Origin: Streptomyces noursei ATCC 11455
GTDB lineage: Bacteria > Actinomycetota > Actinomycetes > Streptomycetales > Streptomycetaceae
Assembly: GCF_001704275.1 (NCBI RefSeq)
Contig: NZ_CP011533.1
Coordinates: forward strand, 1,364,001-1,428,000
DNA length: 64,000 nucleotides
Reading direction: 5' to 3'
In this document: positions 1 to 8,382 of the stretch, in pieces
Layout: each line of letters starts with the position of its first letter
Numbering within the stretch: the stretch's first letter is position 1
Notes under the pieces: generated by a model
Databases searched by the model: none
Told to the model about the DNA's origin: nothing
The model's input: only the letters and a program-made list of their open reading frames with translations
Translations under genes and position numbers: made by a program

Positions 1-424
1 GCAGTTCGGCGGCGACCGGCTGGCCGGCCGAGACCCGGTTGCGGCGCACGACGTGGACCGCCTCGCCGGGGGCGGTCTCCAGCAGTCGGGCCACCGCGGC
101 CGGCACCGTGTCGGTCTCGCTGGCGGCGACGGCCTGCCAGTCGTCGCCGGCGGCGCCGGGCCAGGTGTGCCGGGTGGGATCGACGGCGACGCCGACCCGG
201 GGCGGGGCGACGGTCGTGCCGACACCGCGGCGGCGCTGGAGCCTGCCCTCCAACTCCAGCTGTTCGAGCGCCTGCCGCAGCGTGGCCCGGGCGACGCCGA
301 ACCGCGCCGCCAGGTCCCGCTCGTTGGGCAGGATCTCGCCGACCGTGAACTCGGTGTCCAGCGCGTCGCTGAGCACGGTCTTGAGATGCCAGTACTTGGG
401 CTCCGGAGCCGTTTCGAGCTTCAT
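1..424 (-). CDS. GntR/HutC-family transcriptional regulator (partial, 3' end outside window)
   Basis: Translated from the ATG at 424 down to the window edge (about 141 residues). The N-terminal region is a GntR winged helix (residues about 10-75, with ERDLAARFGVARATLRQALE as the recognition region). It is followed by the start of a UTRA-type effector domain. The layout resembles DasR and other HutC-subfamily regulators that sense sugar phosphates or amino acid derivatives. The C-terminal half of the effector domain lies outside the window, so the ligand cannot be guessed. A DasR-like palindrome at 633-646 lies about 210 bp upstream and suggests autoregulation or cross-regulation. Family assignment is firm; function is not known. 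Confidence 0.85.
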   Translation of the reverse strand, partial: MKLETAPEPKYWHLKTVLSDALDTEFTVGEILPNERDLAARFGVARATLRQALEQLELEGRLQRRRGVGTTVAPPRVGVAVDPTRHTWPGAAGDDWQAVAASETDTVPAAVARLLETAPGEAVHVVRRNRVSAGQPVAAEL

Positions 425-632
425 GGTCCATACCCCCAGGCCGCGGGCCCGCATCCGGACCCGGTGATGTGCGGCCCGCGAGCGGGCCCCCGAAGTTGTG
501 CGGCCCGCGCCCGGGCCGGTATCGCCCGGTCCGCGGGCGGACCAGGACTTCTCGACACGCACGGGGCCGAATATTGAGCGCTTCTTTATTAAAGGTTGTT
601 GCAGTATCCCGACGATATGACCGCCCCCACCC

Positions 633-646
633 TTGGTCAAGACCAA
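633..646. promoter_or_regulatory. DasR/HutC-type operator candidate
   Basis: The sequence TTGGTCAAGACCAA is a perfect 6+6 bp inverted repeat with a 2-bp centre. It closely resembles the known dre consensus of DasR (a TGGTC/GACCA palindrome around two central bases). It lies between a divergent GntR/HutC regulator and the SLATT gene. Its match to the family's known operator and its position are what support it; binding is inferred. Confidence 0.6.
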
Positions 647-755
647 TCCACCATCCGATATCCGATTCCGCCCGCGCACGGCGGCGCCGCCGGCCACCGG
701 CCGTCCATGTCCCGGCGCCGGACGCACCGAGCGACGCGCGTGCCCTGGGTTGCCG

Positions 756-791
756 GCACGGCATCCGGCACGGCATCCGATGCAGCATCCG
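756..791. repeat. 12-bp tandem repeat, three copies
   Basis: GCACGGCATCCG occurs twice in direct tandem (756-767 and 768-779), followed by a degenerate third copy (780-791). It lies in the untranslated region upstream of the SLATT gene. No function can be assigned. Confidence 0.7.
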
Positions 792-943
792 GTATGGAGG
801 GAACTCCTCGCCCCGGGGTGGGAGTTGGAGGGGACGGCCGGACGACCTCGGCGAGCGACTCACGGTGTGCCCTTGACAGTGACTTCGCAGTCGGGCGAGA
901 TAGTGAATGCGCAGGGGGCGTGGTTGTCGGGGCGGGGGTGCAC

Positions 944-1438
944 ATGGTGGCGGATGGCGGTGCTCCGGACCGCGTCGAGATACTGGAGCGTTGGAGCCGG
1001 GGCCTACAGATGGTCCATGTGGCTCACAACATCGCCTCGGAGCGGTTCGATCACTGGAACCGCGTCAGCGGCATCACCACGGCCATGCTGTCCGCCGTCG
1101 TCGGCACAACGCTCTTCGCCTCACTCTCGACCTCCGGCCTCACCGGTGTTCGCGTGGTAGCCGGCGCCGCCAGCCTGCTGGCGGCCGCGCTCAGTGCCGG
1201 GCAACTGGTCTGGAACTACCCCGAACTCGCCTCGCGCCACCGAGCCGCCGCCGTGCGCTACGCGACCCTCCGTCGACAGGTGGAACTGCGGTTGGCGAAC
1301 CGGGACCAGATGACCGACGCGGACGTCGACGTCACGTCGTCCGAGTGGGAACAGATCGAGCAGTCGGCCCCACAGCTGCCGATCGGTGTCCGCCGCCGTG
1401 CCAGGAGAGAGCTCGCCGGCGTCCCGCCACGCGCCTGA
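944..1438 (+). CDS. SLATT domain two-helix membrane protein
   Basis: 164 residues from the ATG at 944, preceded by a G-rich ribosome binding site; an in-frame GTG at 920 is the alternative. The protein has a charged amphipathic N-terminal helix (residues about 5-35), two hydrophobic helices (about 40-60 and 65-85) and a soluble alpha-helical tail rich in Arg and Glu. This is the SLATT (DUF4231-like) pattern: a 2TM domain known from SMODS/SLOG nucleotide-sensing conflict systems, where it is predicted to form pores. No SMODS cyclase or SLOG sensor lies next to it here, so it is an orphan. The domain call is from family memory; the function is not known. Confidence 0.65.
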   Translation: MVADGGAPDRVEILERWSRGLQMVHVAHNIASERFDHWNRVSGITTAMLSAVVGTTLFASLSTSGLTGVRVVAGAASLLAAALSAGQLVWNYPELASRHRAAAVRYATLRRQVELRLANRDQMTDADVDVTSSEWEQIEQSAPQLPIGVRRRARRELAGVPPRA

Positions 1439-1571
1439 GCCCCCCACCTGGCGACACGACACCACCCTGTCCGGACCGGAATCCGACCGGCACGTCACCT
1501 CAACTACAGGGCAAGGGGTGTCCGATGCGCCCCCCGGGGGGCCTGTCCGACCCTGATCCGCCGGGCGGGTC

Positions 1572-2519
1572 CTAGTGGGCCAGTGACGCCAGCTTGTCGG
1601 GGTTGCGCACGACGTAGAGCGTCTGGATCCGGCCGTCCCGGATGTCGAGCTGGAAGACCGAGTCCGGGGTTCCGTCGAAGTGCGTCAGCAGCGCGATGCC
1701 GCCGTTGAGTTCGAGGAAGCGGAGCTCCAGTCCCGCCGGGGAGGTCCGGACGATGCCGATGAAGAACCGGGCGATCTTGTCGGGGGCCTCGATGATCCGC
1801 AGCGGGGCCTTGACCTTGCCGCCGCTGTCCCCGACCAGCCTGGCGTCCGCCGCGAGGAGGCTCAGCAGCCCGTCGAGGTCGCCACCGGCCGCGGCGGACA
1901 GGAACCGCTCGGTCAACTCGCGCTGCCGGTCCGGGTCGACGTCGAAGCGCGGTCGGCGCTCCTCCACGTGGCGCCGGGCCCGGCCGGCCAGTTGACGCAC
2001 CGCCGCCTCGCTGCGCTCCAGGACGGCGGCGATCTCCGCGTGCGGATAGCCGAACGCCTCGCGCAGGACGAACACCGCGCGCTCCAGCGGGGAGAGCGCC
2101 TCCATGACGACCAGGACGGCGAGGGTGACGGTCTCGGCGAACACCGCCCGCTCCGCGGTGTCCGGGGCGGGCCGACCGGGTGCCAGGAAGTCGGTGGGGA
2201 GCGGTTCGGGCAGCCAGGGCCCCACGTAGGACTCGCGGCGCGACTGGACCTGACGGAGCCGGTCGACGGCCAGCCGGGTGGTGATCCGGACGAGGTAGGC
2301 GCGCGGTTCGCGCACCTCGGTCCGGTCGGCGTCCGACCAGCGCAGCCAGGCGTCCTGGACGACGTCCTCGGCGTCGGCCACCCTTCCGAGCATGCGGTAG
2401 GCCACGCCCTGGAGGAGCGGGCGGTGGGCTTCGAAGACCGCGGTGGCGTCGGTGGCGGGATCGGTCGGCACCGTTCCATCCCAGCGGGCGGGCGGTGGGT
2501 TGTCCAGCGCGAACGCCAT
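1572..2519 (-). CDS. sigJ: ECF41-type RNA polymerase sigma factor (SigJ-like)
   Basis: 315 residues from the ATG at 2519; a GTG at 2555 is also possible. Sigma region 2 (residues about 20-90) and region 4 (about 125-180, with the helix-turn-helix around HAEIAAVLERSEAAVRQLAGR) are followed by a SnoaL-like C-terminal domain of about 120 residues. Two diagnostic ECF41 motifs are visible: WLPEP in the linker and NPDKL near the C-terminus. In ECF41 factors the C-terminal domain modulates activity in place of a separate anti-sigma factor. The usual carboxymuconolactone decarboxylase or oxidoreductase partner is not adjacent; the next gene upstream encodes a VOC protein. The assignment to ECF41 is firm, the gene name less so. 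Confidence 0.88.
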   Translation of the reverse strand: MAFALDNPPPARWDGTVPTDPATDATAVFEAHRPLLQGVAYRMLGRVADAEDVVQDAWLRWSDADRTEVREPRAYLVRITTRLAVDRLRQVQSRRESYVGPWLPEPLPTDFLAPGRPAPDTAERAVFAETVTLAVLVVMEALSPLERAVFVLREAFGYPHAEIAAVLERSEAAVRQLAGRARRHVEERRPRFDVDPDRQRELTERFLSAAAGGDLDGLLSLLAADARLVGDSGGKVKAPLRIIEAPDKIARFFIGIVRTSPAGLELRFLELNGGIALLTHFDGTPDSVFQLDIRDGRIQTLYVVRNPDKLASLAH

Positions 2520-2686
2520 CCGACGGGCGCTTTGCGGGTGTTGGCTTCGTCTCACCCGGTGCCGGGCGCGGCGCGCGAGACGCCGGTGGGGTCGCCCTCG
2601 GGTGGGTGCTGTGGGGCCGGTGCCGTTGCGGCGGCGCGTCCGGGGCGGTCCTGCTGTCCGTCAACACACCGCCCGGAGAGGGGTCT

Positions 2687-3109
2687 TCAGGACGCGGGGC
2701 GGGCTGGTGCGTTGCTCCAGTCGCGGGTGGACAGGACCAGCCGGTATCCGTCGGGGTCCTCGATGGTGACACCCCACTCGTCCCAGTAGGGGTTGTGGGC
2801 GGGGACGCGGGTGCCGCCGCAGCGCTCCAGGCGGGCTACGAGGTCGTCGGGGACCGGCCCGCCCAGATAGAGGACGAGGAGGTCGTCCGGTGTGGGTGTC
2901 GGGCGCGGCGCTCCCGTGGGGTCCAGGGTCAGTTCGAGGTGCCAGGTGGCGTCCGGCCACCCCAGCATCAACAGGGAGTGCTCGCCCTCCTGAGAGGTGT
3001 GGCGGTAGAGCTCGTGCAGGCCCAGCCCGTCGCGCCAGAAGTGGCCGGCGGCGGCCAGGTCGTGGGACGGGCGGGCGAGACGGAGGGGTGCGGAGCCGAG
3101 GGCCGGCAT
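2687..3109 (-). CDS. VOC family protein (glyoxalase/bleomycin resistance fold)
   Basis: 140 residues from the ATG at 3109. The chain shows two beta-alpha-beta-beta-beta modules: one starting at ARPSHDLAAAGHFWRDGLGL and one ending in WGVTIEDPDGYRLVLSTRD, which is the typical VOC closing strand. Possible metal ligands are the His near residue 17 and the Glu residues in the beta strands. The substrate is unknown. It lies co-directionally upstream of the ECF41 sigma factor gene, about 170 bp away, and may share its regulation. Divergent from the PhoD gene. Confidence 0.8.
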   Translation of the reverse strand: MPALGSAPLRLARPSHDLAAAGHFWRDGLGLHELYRHTSQEGEHSLLMLGWPDATWHLELTLDPTGAPRPTPTPDDLLVLYLGGPVPDDLVARLERCGGTRVPAHNPYWDEWGVTIEDPDGYRLVLSTRDWSNAPARPAS

Positions 3110-3319
3110 GGGTGTCGCCTTCCATGGGGCCGCCGTGCGGCGGCGTGTCATCGGACCGTAGGGGTCCGGGCCGGTTCCTGGCGATCGGTCATTGGTCCTG
3201 CGACGCTGGTCCCGGTCCACACTCCTGAGGACCGGTGTTCACCGGGAGTTCGCCCCTCCGGCATCGGGCGGCGATACGAACAGGGCGTGACGAGATCGGA
3301 CGCATCACGGAGGTGCGAG

Positions 3320-4924
3320 ATGGCGCAGGGTTCCGGCGGCGGCTTCGGGCGGCGGTCGCTCCTTCAGGGCGCGGCGGCGGGGTCCGCGGCACTGGCGCTG
3401 CCCGCGGTGGCCGGGGCCGCGTCGGCGGCGGCCGCCCCGGCACTGGTGCACGGCGGGCGTCCGCGCGCCTCCTGGGGGGTGCAGGCCGGCGACGTGACCG
3501 CGTCGTCGGGCCTGGTGTGGGTGCGGTCCGACCGGCCGGCCCGGATGGTGGTGCAGACCGCGGCCACCGAGTCGTTCCGGGGCGCCCGTACGTGGCACGG
3601 GCCGCTGCTGGGGCCCGGTACGGACTTCACCGGGGTGACCGCGCTGCACGGGCTGCCGGCCGGTGAACAGATCCACTACCGGGTGCTGCTGGCCGATCCG
3701 GACCACCCGGAGCGCGCCGGGGAGCCGGTGGCCGGCACGTTCCGCACGGCGCCCGAGAGCCGGGGCCGTGGCGGGCGGCAGGAGGGCGTGCGGTTCCTGT
3801 GGTCGGGCGATCTGGCCGGGCAGGGCTGGGGCATCAACCCCGAGCTCGGCGGCTACCGGATCTACGAGGACATGCGGCGCCGCAACCCGGACTTCTTCCT
3901 GTGCAGCGGCGACAACATCTACGCCGACAACCCGATCCAGGAGCGGGTGACGCTGCCGGACGGGCGGATCTGGCGGAACGTCACGACGGAGGAGAAGTCC
4001 AAGGTCGCCGAGACGCTGGCGGAGTTCCGGGGCGCGTTCCGCTACAACCTGCTGGACGAGAACCTGCGCCGGTTCAACGCCCAGGTGCCCACGATCACCC
4101 AGTGGGACGACCACGAGGTGCACAACAACTGGTACCCGGGCCAGCTGCTGGAGGACGACCGGTACCGCGTCAAGGACGTCGACGTGCTGTCCGCGCGGGC
4201 GCTGCGCGCGTTCAGCGAGTACTTCCCGGTCCGGACGCTGCGGCCGGACGCCCGAGGCCGGGTGTACCGCGTGCTGCGGCACGGTCCGCTGCTGGACGTC
4301 TTCGTGCTGGACATGCGGCGCTATCGCAACGCCAACTCCCCCGACCGGCAGGCCGACGACCCGCAGGGCATCCTGGGCGCCGAGCAGTTGCGCTGGCTCA
4401 AGCGGGAGCTGTCGCGCTCGCGGGCGGTGTGGAAGGTGATCGCCTCGGACATGCCGCTGGGGCTGGTCGTCACGGACGGCCCGGCGAACTTCGAGGCGGT
4501 GGCGCAGGGCGATCCCGGGGCGCCCCTGGGGCGGGAGCTGCAGATCGCCGAGTTGCTGCGGCACATCAAGCACCAGCGGATCACCGGCACCCTGTGGCTG
4601 ACCGCGGACGTGCACTACACCTCGGCGCAGCACTACGCGCCCGAGCGGGCGGCGTTCCAGGACTTCGAGCCGTTCTGGGAATTCGTGTCCGGACCGCTGC
4701 ACGCGGGCGGTTTCCCGGCCGTGAAACTCGATGGAACCTTCGGGCCCGAGCAGCCGTTCATCAAGGCACCGGACCGTGCGAACGTCTCCCCGGCGGAGAG
4801 TCCGCAGTACTTCGGCGAGGTCGATATCGACGGGGGAAGCGGGGAGCTGACGGTGCGGCTGCGTCAGGAGGGTGGAGAGGTCTTGTTCACCAAAACGCTG
4901 CAACCGGGACGGGTAGGACAGTAG
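3320..4924 (+). CDS. phoD: PhoD-like alkaline phosphatase, Tat-exported
   Basis: 534 residues from the ATG at 3320, with GGAGG seven bases upstream. The N-terminus is a twin-arginine signal (GRRSLLQGAA, then a hydrophobic stretch ending in an Ala-rich cleavage region near residue 40). A PhoD N-terminal beta domain follows (about 45-155). The metallophosphatase core has GDNIYADN, QWDDHEVHNNW and a late TADVHYTSAQH, which carry the expected metal ligands. PhoD enzymes release phosphate from phosphodiesters and monoesters outside the cell and are usually Ca/Fe-dependent and under PhoP control. I see no clear PHO box in the 210-bp upstream region. Stands alone, ending 83 bp before the next gene. 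Confidence 0.9.
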   Translation: MAQGSGGGFGRRSLLQGAAAGSAALALPAVAGAASAAAAPALVHGGRPRASWGVQAGDVTASSGLVWVRSDRPARMVVQTAATESFRGARTWHGPLLGPGTDFTGVTALHGLPAGEQIHYRVLLADPDHPERAGEPVAGTFRTAPESRGRGGRQEGVRFLWSGDLAGQGWGINPELGGYRIYEDMRRRNPDFFLCSGDNIYADNPIQERVTLPDGRIWRNVTTEEKSKVAETLAEFRGAFRYNLLDENLRRFNAQVPTITQWDDHEVHNNWYPGQLLEDDRYRVKDVDVLSARALRAFSEYFPVRTLRPDARGRVYRVLRHGPLLDVFVLDMRRYRNANSPDRQADDPQGILGAEQLRWLKRELSRSRAVWKVIASDMPLGLVVTDGPANFEAVAQGDPGAPLGRELQIAELLRHIKHQRITGTLWLTADVHYTSAQHYAPERAAFQDFEPFWEFVSGPLHAGGFPAVKLDGTFGPEQPFIKAPDRANVSPAESPQYFGEVDIDGGSGELTVRLRQEGGEVLFTKTLQPGRVGQ

Positions 4925-5007
4925 AGGCCAATGCGCCAATTGCGTCTTTTACCCGTGCGACACAAAGTGTTGGCGACCAGGCAACACCCGTCGGCGAGGC
5001 TGTCCGC

Positions 5008-6420
5008 ATGACTGAGACGACCGCCGCCCGTTCCTCCCGTTCCGCCCGGCGCCACCACTGGCGCCGGGACGTCGTCGAGCTCGCCGCCCTGTTCACGGCC
5101 GTGGCGGTGGCCGACGCCGTCGCCAACACCATCGCCCACGGCCCGTCGGGCCCGGTGCTGCTGTGCACCATGGCGGTCGCCCTGCTGGCCACGACGGGCT
5201 TCCACATCTGGTGGGCACGTCGCCATGAACACGCCCCATCACCACCGGATTCCACGGCGTCCGACGTCGCCGTCCGGTCCGCCGCGCCGGCCCCCGAGGG
5301 TGGCGCCCGCGAGACGGTGCTGTGGCGGCTGCGGACCACCGTCCGGGACGAGCCGGGCAGCCTCGCCGCCCTGTCCACGGCGCTGGCCGCGCTGCGGGTG
5401 GACATCCTCAGCCTCCAGACCCACCCGCTGTCCGACGGGACGGTCGACGAGTTCCTGCTGCGCGCCCCGGCCGGCCTGGCGCCCGCGCAGCTGACCCGTA
5501 CGGTCGCCGGCGCCGGCGGCGCGCACAGCTGGCTGGAGCGGGCCGACGCGCACGACCTGGTCGACGCGCCGACCCGGATGCTGAGCCTGGCCACCCGCAC
5601 GGCCCTGGACTCCGCCGAGCTCCCCCTGGCGCTGCGGCAGTTGCTGGGCCGCTGCACCATCCACTCGGTGCCCGCCCGGTCGCTGACCGGCCAGCCGCTG
5701 GCCGAAGAGGTGCCCGCCGAGGGCGTGTTGGAGGAGCACACCATGAAGTTCCGCGACCTCTCCGGGGGCTCGCTCACCATCGAAAGGCCGCAGTTGCCGT
5801 TCACCCCCACCGAGTTCGCCCGGGTGCGGGCGCTGGTCGAGCTGGACGCCCGGCTCGGCCAGCGCGTGCCGCCGCGGCGTGATGTGCTCACCCTGCCCGA
5901 GGGCAACGAGATCACCGTCCGCCGCGCCGACACCGGCGATCTGGCCGCCGCCCGGGCCATGCACGAGCGCTGCTCGGACCGGACCCTGGCGCAGCGCTAC
6001 CACGGCCCGGTCGGGGACGCCGACCGCTATCTGGGCCACCTGCTCAGCCCGCGGTTCGGCCGCACGCTCGCCGTGGAGACGGCCTCCGGGCGCCTGGTGG
6101 CCCTGGGCCACCTGCTGTGGGACGGCGAGGAGACCGAGGTGGCGCTGCTGGTCGAGGACGCCTGGCAGCAGCGCGGCATCGGCGCCGAGCTGCTGCGGCG
6201 GCTGGTCGCGATGGCGGCCGAGGCCGGCAACGAGAGCGTCTACGCGATCACCCAGGCGTCCAACACCGGCATGGTCGCGGCGATGCGCGGCCTGGGGCTG
6301 CCGCTCGACTACCAGATCGAGGAGGGCACGCTGGTGATCACGGCGCGCCCGACGGGCGTCCCCGCGCTCCGGGAGGACCGTACGGAGCTCCGGCTGCGGG
6401 ACGGCTCCCGGCACGGCTGA
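5008..6420 (+). CDS. Membrane-anchored ACT domain / GNAT acetyltransferase fusion
   Basis: 470 residues from the ATG at 5008. Residues about 20-70 form two hydrophobic helices with a basic start, suggesting membrane attachment. Residues about 95-165 resemble an ACT domain (TTVRDEPGSLAALSTALAAL is a typical ACT opening). The C-terminal part (about 310-460) is a GNAT fold, with the acetyl-CoA loop around QQRGIGAELLRRL. ACT domains usually bind amino acids, so the protein may be an amino-acid-controlled acetyltransferase, as known for lysine acetyltransferases with fused regulatory domains in actinomycetes. The target is unknown. A strong hairpin follows at 6518-6553. Confidence 0.75.
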   Translation: MTETTAARSSRSARRHHWRRDVVELAALFTAVAVADAVANTIAHGPSGPVLLCTMAVALLATTGFHIWWARRHEHAPSPPDSTASDVAVRSAAPAPEGGARETVLWRLRTTVRDEPGSLAALSTALAALRVDILSLQTHPLSDGTVDEFLLRAPAGLAPAQLTRTVAGAGGAHSWLERADAHDLVDAPTRMLSLATRTALDSAELPLALRQLLGRCTIHSVPARSLTGQPLAEEVPAEGVLEEHTMKFRDLSGGSLTIERPQLPFTPTEFARVRALVELDARLGQRVPPRRDVLTLPEGNEITVRRADTGDLAAARAMHERCSDRTLAQRYHGPVGDADRYLGHLLSPRFGRTLAVETASGRLVALGHLLWDGEETEVALLVEDAWQQRGIGAELLRRLVAMAAEAGNESVYAITQASNTGMVAAMRGLGLPLDYQIEEGTLVITARPTGVPALREDRTELRLRDGSRHG

Positions 6421-6517
6421 GCCCGGCGCTGGCACGGCCCACCGGAGCCGCCGACGCCGCCCGCCGACCGGCCGCCGGGGCGTCCGTCCACGCCCCGGCG
6501 GCCCCGTCCCGTCCCGC

Positions 6518-6553
6518 CACGGCCGGTGCCCGGCGGGCTCGGCACCGGCCGTG
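6518..6553 (+). terminator. GC-rich hairpin terminator
   Basis: CACGGCCGGTGCC at 6518-6530 pairs perfectly with 6541-6553 around a 10-base loop (13-bp stem). It lies about 100 bp after the stop of the ACT/GNAT gene. No T run follows, as is common in streptomycetes. Confidence 0.65.
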
Positions 6554-6614
6554 ACAGGAACGTCCGCCGGAATGTTGGTGACGCGGCGGGCCGATCCGTA
6601 CGAGGATGGCCCGC

Positions 6615-8309
6615 ATGTCCAACACCACTTCCCCCGCGGGCGGTCCGCTGCCCCGCCAGGTCGCCGACGCCTATGTCGACGCCCTCGTCGAACTGGACCC
6701 GATCACCGGCACCTACCTCGGTGTCGCCGAGAGCTCCGGCAAGCTCCCCGACTTCTCGCCCGAGGGCCAGGAGGCAGTGGCCCGACTCGCCCGTACGACC
6801 CTGGACAGGCTCGCCGAGGCCGAGGCGCGGCCGGGCGCGGACAGCGCCGCCGAGAAGGTCTGCGCACGACTGCTGCGCGAACGGCTCACCGCGGAGCTCG
6901 CGGTCCACGACGCCGGCGAGGGGCTGCGCCAGGTCAGCAACCTCAGTTCGCCGCTGCACCACGTGCGGGAGGCCCTCACCCTCACGCCCGCCGACACCGA
7001 GTCGGACTGGGCGGCGATCGCCCGGCGGCTGCGCGCCGTGCCCGCCGCGCTGGCCGGCTACCGCACCGCCCTCCAGGCCGGCCTGGACAAGCACCTCCCC
7101 GCCGGGCCGCTCCAGGTCACCACCGTCATCGGTCAGCTCGGCGAGTGGATCGGCACCGACCGCAGCTGGTTCGCCGACTTCACCGCCCCCGGCCCGGAGT
7201 CGCTGCGCACCGAACTGGACGCCGCCGCCGAGGTGGCCACCGGCGCCCTGGTGGAGCTGCGCGACTGGTTCCGGGACGTCTACGCCCCGGCGATCGAGGG
7301 CGCGTCGGACGTGGTGGGCCGCGAGCGGTACGCCCGGCTCGCCCGCTACTACAACGGCGCCGACACCGACCCGGAAGAGGCGTACGCGTACGGCTGGTCC
7401 GAGTTCCACCGGCTGCTGGCCGAGATGGAGACCGAGGCCGAGAAGGTGCTGCCCGGCGCCAAGACCCCGTGGGAGGCACTGGCCTGGTGCGACGAGCACG
7501 GTGAGGCGGTCGAGGGCGTCGAGGAGACCCGGCAGTGGCTCCAGTCGCTGATGGACGAGGCCATCGACGCGCTGGACGGCACCCACTTCGAACTCGCCGA
7601 GCGGGTCCGCCGGGTGGAGTCCCGGATCGCCCCGGCGGGCAGCGCCGCCGCCCCGTACTACACCCAGCCGTCGCTGGACTTCTCCCGCCCCGGCCGCACC
7701 TGGCTCCCGACCATGGGCGAGACCCGCTTCCCCGCGTACGACCTGGTCTCCACCTGGTACCACGAGGGCGTGCCCGGCCATCACCTCCAGCTGGCGCAGT
7801 GGGTCCACGTCGCGGACGACCTCTCGCGCTACCAGACGACCGTCGGCATCGTCAGCGCCAACGCCGAGGGCTGGGCGCTGTACGCCGAGCGCCTGATGGA
7901 CGAGTTGGGCTTCCTGACCACGCCGGAGCGGCGGCTGGGCTACCTGGACGCGCAGATGATGCGGGCGATCCGGGTCATCATCGACATCGGGATGCACCTG
8001 GAGCTGGAGATCCCGGCCGACTCCCCGTTCCACCCCGGCGAGCGTTGGACGCCGCAGCTGGCGCACGCGTTCATGGCCGCGCACAGCAGCCGCCCGGCCG
8101 ACTTCGTCGAGAGCGAGATCATCCGCTACCAGGGCATGGCCGGCCAGGCGATCGGCTACAAGCTCGGCGAGCGCGTCTGGCTCCAGGGACGGGAGGCCGC
8201 CCGGGCCCGGCACGGCGCGGACTTCGACCTGAAGGCGTGGCACATGGCGGCGCTGTCCCAGGGCTCGCTCGGCCTGGACGACCTGCTGACCGAGCTCTCG
8301 GCGCTCTGA
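6615..8309 (+). CDS. DUF885 family metallopeptidase-like protein
   Basis: 564 residues from the ATG at 6615; this start has GAGG nine bases upstream, whereas the ATG at 6606 directly abuts it. Almost the whole chain is one helical DUF885 domain. The HEGVPGHH motif near residue 385 matches the zinc-binding HExxxGH-like motif of the family, and a downstream NAEGWALYAE segment supplies the third ligand region. No signal peptide is visible, so it is probably cytoplasmic. Homologues are thought to be carboxypeptidase- or oligopeptidase-like, but the reaction of this protein cannot be read from sequence. A perfect 16-bp hairpin follows. Confidence 0.85.
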   Translation: MSNTTSPAGGPLPRQVADAYVDALVELDPITGTYLGVAESSGKLPDFSPEGQEAVARLARTTLDRLAEAEARPGADSAAEKVCARLLRERLTAELAVHDAGEGLRQVSNLSSPLHHVREALTLTPADTESDWAAIARRLRAVPAALAGYRTALQAGLDKHLPAGPLQVTTVIGQLGEWIGTDRSWFADFTAPGPESLRTELDAAAEVATGALVELRDWFRDVYAPAIEGASDVVGRERYARLARYYNGADTDPEEAYAYGWSEFHRLLAEMETEAEKVLPGAKTPWEALAWCDEHGEAVEGVEETRQWLQSLMDEAIDALDGTHFELAERVRRVESRIAPAGSAAAPYYTQPSLDFSRPGRTWLPTMGETRFPAYDLVSTWYHEGVPGHHLQLAQWVHVADDLSRYQTTVGIVSANAEGWALYAERLMDELGFLTTPERRLGYLDAQMMRAIRVIIDIGMHLELEIPADSPFHPGERWTPQLAHAFMAAHSSRPADFVESEIIRYQGMAGQAIGYKLGERVWLQGREAARARHGADFDLKAWHMAALSQGSLGLDDLLTELSAL

Positions 8310-8324
8310 CCGGGACGCACGCTC

Positions 8325-8361
8325 CCGCGGCCGGCCACAATCCCGTTGTGGCCGGCCGCGG
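8325..8361 (+). terminator. Perfect 16-bp hairpin terminator
   Basis: CCGCGGCCGGCCACAA at 8325-8340 pairs perfectly with 8346-8361 around a 5-base loop. It starts 15 bases after the DUF885 stop codon. No T run follows. Confidence 0.8.
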
Positions 8362-8382
8362 CGGTCCGTAGGCTCCGCCGTC

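Larger units (their letters stand above)
425..943. other. Intergenic region between GntR gene and SLATT gene
   Basis: About 520 bp with no supported gene. It holds an AT-rich stretch at 571-600, including the odd palindrome CTTTATTAAAG at 584-594, then the DasR-like palindrome at 633-646 and a 12-bp tandem repeat at 756-791. Open frames crossing it are arginine- or proline-rich and look like shadows. The frame that runs into the SLATT gene has no domain-like sequence before 944. Confidence 0.6.

Noticed and set aside
596..943. N-terminal extension of the SLATT frame
   Set aside because: The extra 116 codons are low complexity and cross the DasR-like palindrome and the tandem repeat; the ATG at 944 has a better ribosome site.
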